DNA of 16,065 nucleotides from contig DATDWF010000092.1 of assembly GCA_035289745.1 (NCBI GenBank), forward strand, positions 1 through 16,065, read 5' to 3'. Shown one piece after another: positions 14,028 through 16,065 of the stretch (the first letter of the stretch is position 1; each line of letters begins with the position of its first letter). Both the position numbers and the translations under genes were made by a program. The notes under the pieces were generated by a model. It was not told the origin of the DNA, ran no database searches, and saw nothing but the letters and a program-made list of their open reading frames with translations. The DNA is from JAUYQE01 sp035289745 (GTDB taxonomy: Archaea > Nanobdellota > Nanobdellia > Woesearchaeales > GW2011-AR9).

Positions 14028-14489
14028 ATGAGACACTGGTATATAGCTGATAAACACCCCGAAAGTGACGATGCTCAAAGGATTACGTTAGAAAAACAGC
14101 TTGGAATCCTAACCCCCAAAGAAGAAGCATTTGAACGACATTGGGAAAGTCGCCTTGATGCCAAGAGTGATGAAGAGACAGAGAGAATCTTGGATGAAAC
14201 AACTAGAGCAGTCTGGGGGTGGTCTCGGCCGTTGGATAGATTCCCCGGTAATGTGGCAGAATATAATACCGCCCGGGGAGAGGAGTATGAACTGATGTCT
14301 TTCGAGGGGAGAGTCCCCACTGTCTACCTAGACTCTATGGACCTAAGTTGGTATTGGCTTGATCGTCTTATGAAAAGTGGGGAGTGTGTGGGGTTTGTTC
14401 ATTATGCCCCGCCCCAAATAATTAGTCTCTCTCCGGTCACCGTTATTGGCGGATACGGCTTACCCATAAGAAAAAAACAGAAGAAGTGA
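14028..14489 (+). CDS. Unknown protein between ndk and EF-2
   Basis: 153 residues; I do not recognise a family. A GGTGA overlapping the end of ndk gives an acceptable ribosome site 7 bases before the ATG. The first half is charged and helical (LEKQLGILTPKEEAFERHWE, then DEETERILDETTRAVWGW), with many Trp/Tyr residues (WSRPLDRFP, DLSWYWLDRLM). The second half looks beta-rich, ending in VTVIGGYGLP and a Lys-rich tail. It has no signal peptide or membrane helix. In many archaea this position holds the infB translation factor gene, so the ORF looks like an insertion into a conserved operon. Base composition appears somewhat more AT-rich than ndk. Confidence 0.65.
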   Translation: MRHWYIADKHPESDDAQRITLEKQLGILTPKEEAFERHWESRLDAKSDEETERILDETTRAVWGWSRPLDRFPGNVAEYNTARGEEYELMSFEGRVPTVYLDSMDLSWYWLDRLMKSGECVGFVHYAPPQIISLSPVTVIGGYGLPIRKKQKK

Positions 14490-14499
14490 GACTTTACCC

Positions 14500-16065
14500 A
14501 TGGCAGAAAAAATGGTCGACCGGGTGATGCGGATCACCAAAACGCCGCAGCAGATCCGCAATATTTGCACGTCTGCCCATATCCATCATGGGAAATGTGT
14601 TGCGCCCGCTACCCGATTACTTCTTACTGACGGCCTGGCCATTAGCGCTGAGCAGTTGTATTTAAGAGCAGAACAACAAGGAGTAAAAGTTCGTGATGAC
14701 GAGAATGAAACAGTGTATGACCTTTCTGCTTCTCCATTTGAAGTTTTTTCTTTAAATAAAGAAACGGGCCAGATAGAAAAAAAAAATGTCAGCCATGCGT
14801 GGAGGTTACAAGGGGGGGCGGCCATTGGGGTAAAGCTGAGAAACGGCTCAGAAATCACGACTACTCCCGAGCATAAGTATATCATCTTGGAAGAGATGCA
14901 ATTTGTTGAAAAAGAAGCGCAGGATTTAAAATTGGGCGACAGAGTTGTCTGCGCAAGAAAATTAGAAGTTGCTGTTGCTAAAAACCGATCTCTTCACGAT
15001 GAAGTTCTTACAAAGTTGGCAGCATATCCTTGTTATGTTAGATTACATGCCGCTTTTGGTGAAAAACTCAAAGAACTGGTGTTGCAGAACGGCCTGAAAA
15101 ATGTCGCTGCTGCTTTCGGCCAGAAGAATGCAAAATCTTTCTATCATGGGATATGGCAGTATCGGTACCGCTTGTCTATTCTCTTACAGCTTGCTCAACA
15201 GTTTGACTTCTCTCTGTCGGAGCTCTACGACCAGATAGATATACTCTCCTTTCGCTTTACCAGCAAGAGTACCAGTGAGATGAAGCTTCCTCGTGATTTT
15301 AGCCAGCTTTTCTATTTGGCAGGGCTTTTTTTTGGTGATGGGAGTGGAAAAAAGTTTGTCGTTGGGAAACCGGAGTTGAAAGAGAGGTGTATGGCTTTCT
15401 GTGAAGAAATGGGGGTACATGCTACCTTTGTGCAGCCTAAAAATAGAACTCCGGAAGTACTGACTAATAATTCATTTGTATCTCTGCTCCAAGCTCTGTT
15501 TGGATATCCTATCCGGAAAAAAAGCCATTCCATACAACTAAACGATTTTGTTTTTAGAGCGCCACAACCTTACATTGCCTCTTTTCTTAAAGCGTATTTC
15601 GATTGTGATGGAACCGTTGAAGAGTCTCGGCGGGCCATCTCCATAACTTCTGTTAGCAAGCAGATGCTGAAGGATGTACAGTTGCTCCTGCTTCGCTTTG
15701 GCTGTACGAGTATAATTAACGATGATACCCTCTATGTTTCGGGAATTTCTGCTCAGAATTATCTGCGGGATATTGGTTTTGCCGTTGAGACCAAGAAAAA
15801 AAAGGCACAGGACCTCGTACGGAGGGTGCATGGTAACCAGGTAACGGACAGAGTTCCTCTTTCGCAGAAGCAATTATATACCCTGCGGAAAGTACCTATG
15901 GCTTCAATAGATCATCATTATTATAAATATGAAAAAGAGATACTTACTCCCACTCTGGGAACTGCTCTTCAGCTGCAACAAAGATTTGCAGATTTGGAGT
16001 TAGAAACAAATCTTCTCGAAAAACTGACAACTGGCGATCTGGCGTTCATCGAAATTTTGAGAATA
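14500..16065 (+). CDS. fusA: Elongation factor 2, interrupted by an intein; C-terminus off window
   Basis: The visible host part is 32 residues: MVDRVMRITKTPQQIRNIC (5-23) followed by AHIHHGK (26-32), the start of the archaeal EF-2 GTPase that drives ribosomal translocation. The P-loop of EF-2 normally reads AHIDHGKTT; here His replaces the Asp before HGK, and directly after the Lys the frame enters an intein (Cys33 onward) that continues without a stop to the end of the window. The next host residue should be Thr, which also serves as the +1 nucleophile. IF2 was considered, but the NICxxAHIxHGK context fits EF-2. The start at 14500 has a weak ribosome site; Met5 at 14512 is an alternative. 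The gene closes the ribosomal cluster. Confidence 0.85.
   Translation, partial: MAEKMVDRVMRITKTPQQIRNICTSAHIHHGKCVAPATRLLLTDGLAISAEQLYLRAEQQGVKVRDDENETVYDLSASPFEVFSLNKETGQIEKKNVSHAWRLQGGAAIGVKLRNGSEITTTPEHKYIILEEMQFVEKEAQDLKLGDRVVCARKLEVAVAKNRSLHDEVLTKLAAYPCYVRLHAAFGEKLKELVLQNGLKNVAAAFGQKNAKSFYHGIWQYRYRLSILLQLAQQFDFSLSELYDQIDILSFRFTSKSTSEMKLPRDFSQLFYLAGLFFGDGSGKKFVVGKPELKERCMAFCEEMGVHATFVQPKNRTPEVLTNNSFVSLLQALFGYPIRKKSHSIQLNDFVFRAPQPYIASFLKAYFDCDGTVEESRRAISITSVSKQMLKDVQLLLLRFGCTSIINDDTLYVSGISAQNYLRDIGFAVETKKKKAQDLVRRVHGNQVTDRVPLSQKQLYTLRKVPMASIDHHYYKYEKEILTPTLGTALQLQQRFADLELETNLLEKLTTGDLAFIEILRI
14596..16065 (+). other. Intein with LAGLIDADG homing endonuclease, inserted in the EF-2 P-loop; 3' end off window
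   Basis: 490 intein residues are visible. Block A is CVAPATRLLLTDG (1-13) with catalytic Cys1; block B is GSEITTTPEHKY (84-95) with the TxxH pair (T90, H93). Two LAGLIDADG helices follow: LAGLFFGDGS (241-250) and FLKAYFDCDGTV (330-341), each with an acidic residue at the catalytic position, so the endonuclease may be active. Between block B and the first of these, about residues 132-235, is a helix-rich insert that could be an extra DNA-recognition domain. Blocks F and G (His-Asn and the C-terminal splice site) are not reached. The intein would remove itself from the EF-2 precursor, restoring GK-T. The frame has no interruption. Confidence 0.9.

Noticed and set aside
14500..14595. Initiation factor IF2 instead of EF-2, as expected from operon order
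   Set aside because: The N-terminal sequence RNICTSAHIHHGK matches EF-2, not the GHVDHGK context of IF2.
1..16065. CRISPR arrays, tRNA or rRNA genes
   Set aside because: No regularly spaced repeats and no tRNA- or rRNA-like sequence were seen by eye on either strand.

Overview
The window is archaeal chromosomal DNA. The right part holds the archaeal ribosomal cluster L7Ae - S28e - L24e - nucleoside diphosphate kinase, followed by the start of archaeal elongation factor 2. Several upstream regions carry archaeal TTTATATA-type TATA boxes, some genes look leaderless, and other genes have GGAGGT/GAGGTG Shine-Dalgarno sites. Protein style (AHIHHGK in EF-2, short L7Ae, Fis-type helix-turn-helix repeats) hints at a DPANN-like lineage, but that placement is an impression only.

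Layout. (1) 1-1298, minus strand: 5' two thirds of glmS (UDP-GlcNAc precursor synthesis), running off the left edge. (2) 1299-1676: gene-free divergent promoter region. (3) 1677-4847: a 1056-residue protein that reads as a tandem metallophosphoesterase (first copy degenerate, second with recognisable metal motifs), a long coiled coil inserted in the first copy, and two Fis-type helix-turn-helix units at the C terminus. (4) 4952-8251, plus strand: a tightly packed cassette of J-domain/Ser-Thr kinase fusion, von Willebrand A protein, pyruvate-kinase-like TIM-barrel protein (ATGA overlap), and a small unknown protein. (5) 8277-9601: a complete 1325-bp IS5/IS903-type insertion sequence with 15-bp terminal inverted repeats and a 9-bp target duplication. 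It carries a divergently transcribed passenger ORF and sits in a short gap between convergent genes. (6) 9616-12397, minus strand: a MacB/LolCDE-like ABC exporter operon (ATPase, secreted/anchored COG1361-like protein, permease). (7) 12617-16065, plus strand: L7Ae, S28e, L24e, Ndk, an unknown 153-residue protein, then EF-2 interrupted after 32 codons by a large LAGLIDADG intein placed between the Lys and Thr of the GTPase P-loop. The window ends inside the intein.

How parts may work together. The kinase/vWA/pyruvate-kinase-like genes look like one transcription and translation unit, with a phosphoesterase-HTH gene just upstream on the same strand. This suggests a phosphorylation-based signalling or stress module, loosely comparable to kinase-vWA-phosphatase triads, whose function cannot be read from sequence alone. 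The strongest items for follow-up are this module, the P-loop intein in EF-2, and the passenger-bearing insertion sequence.
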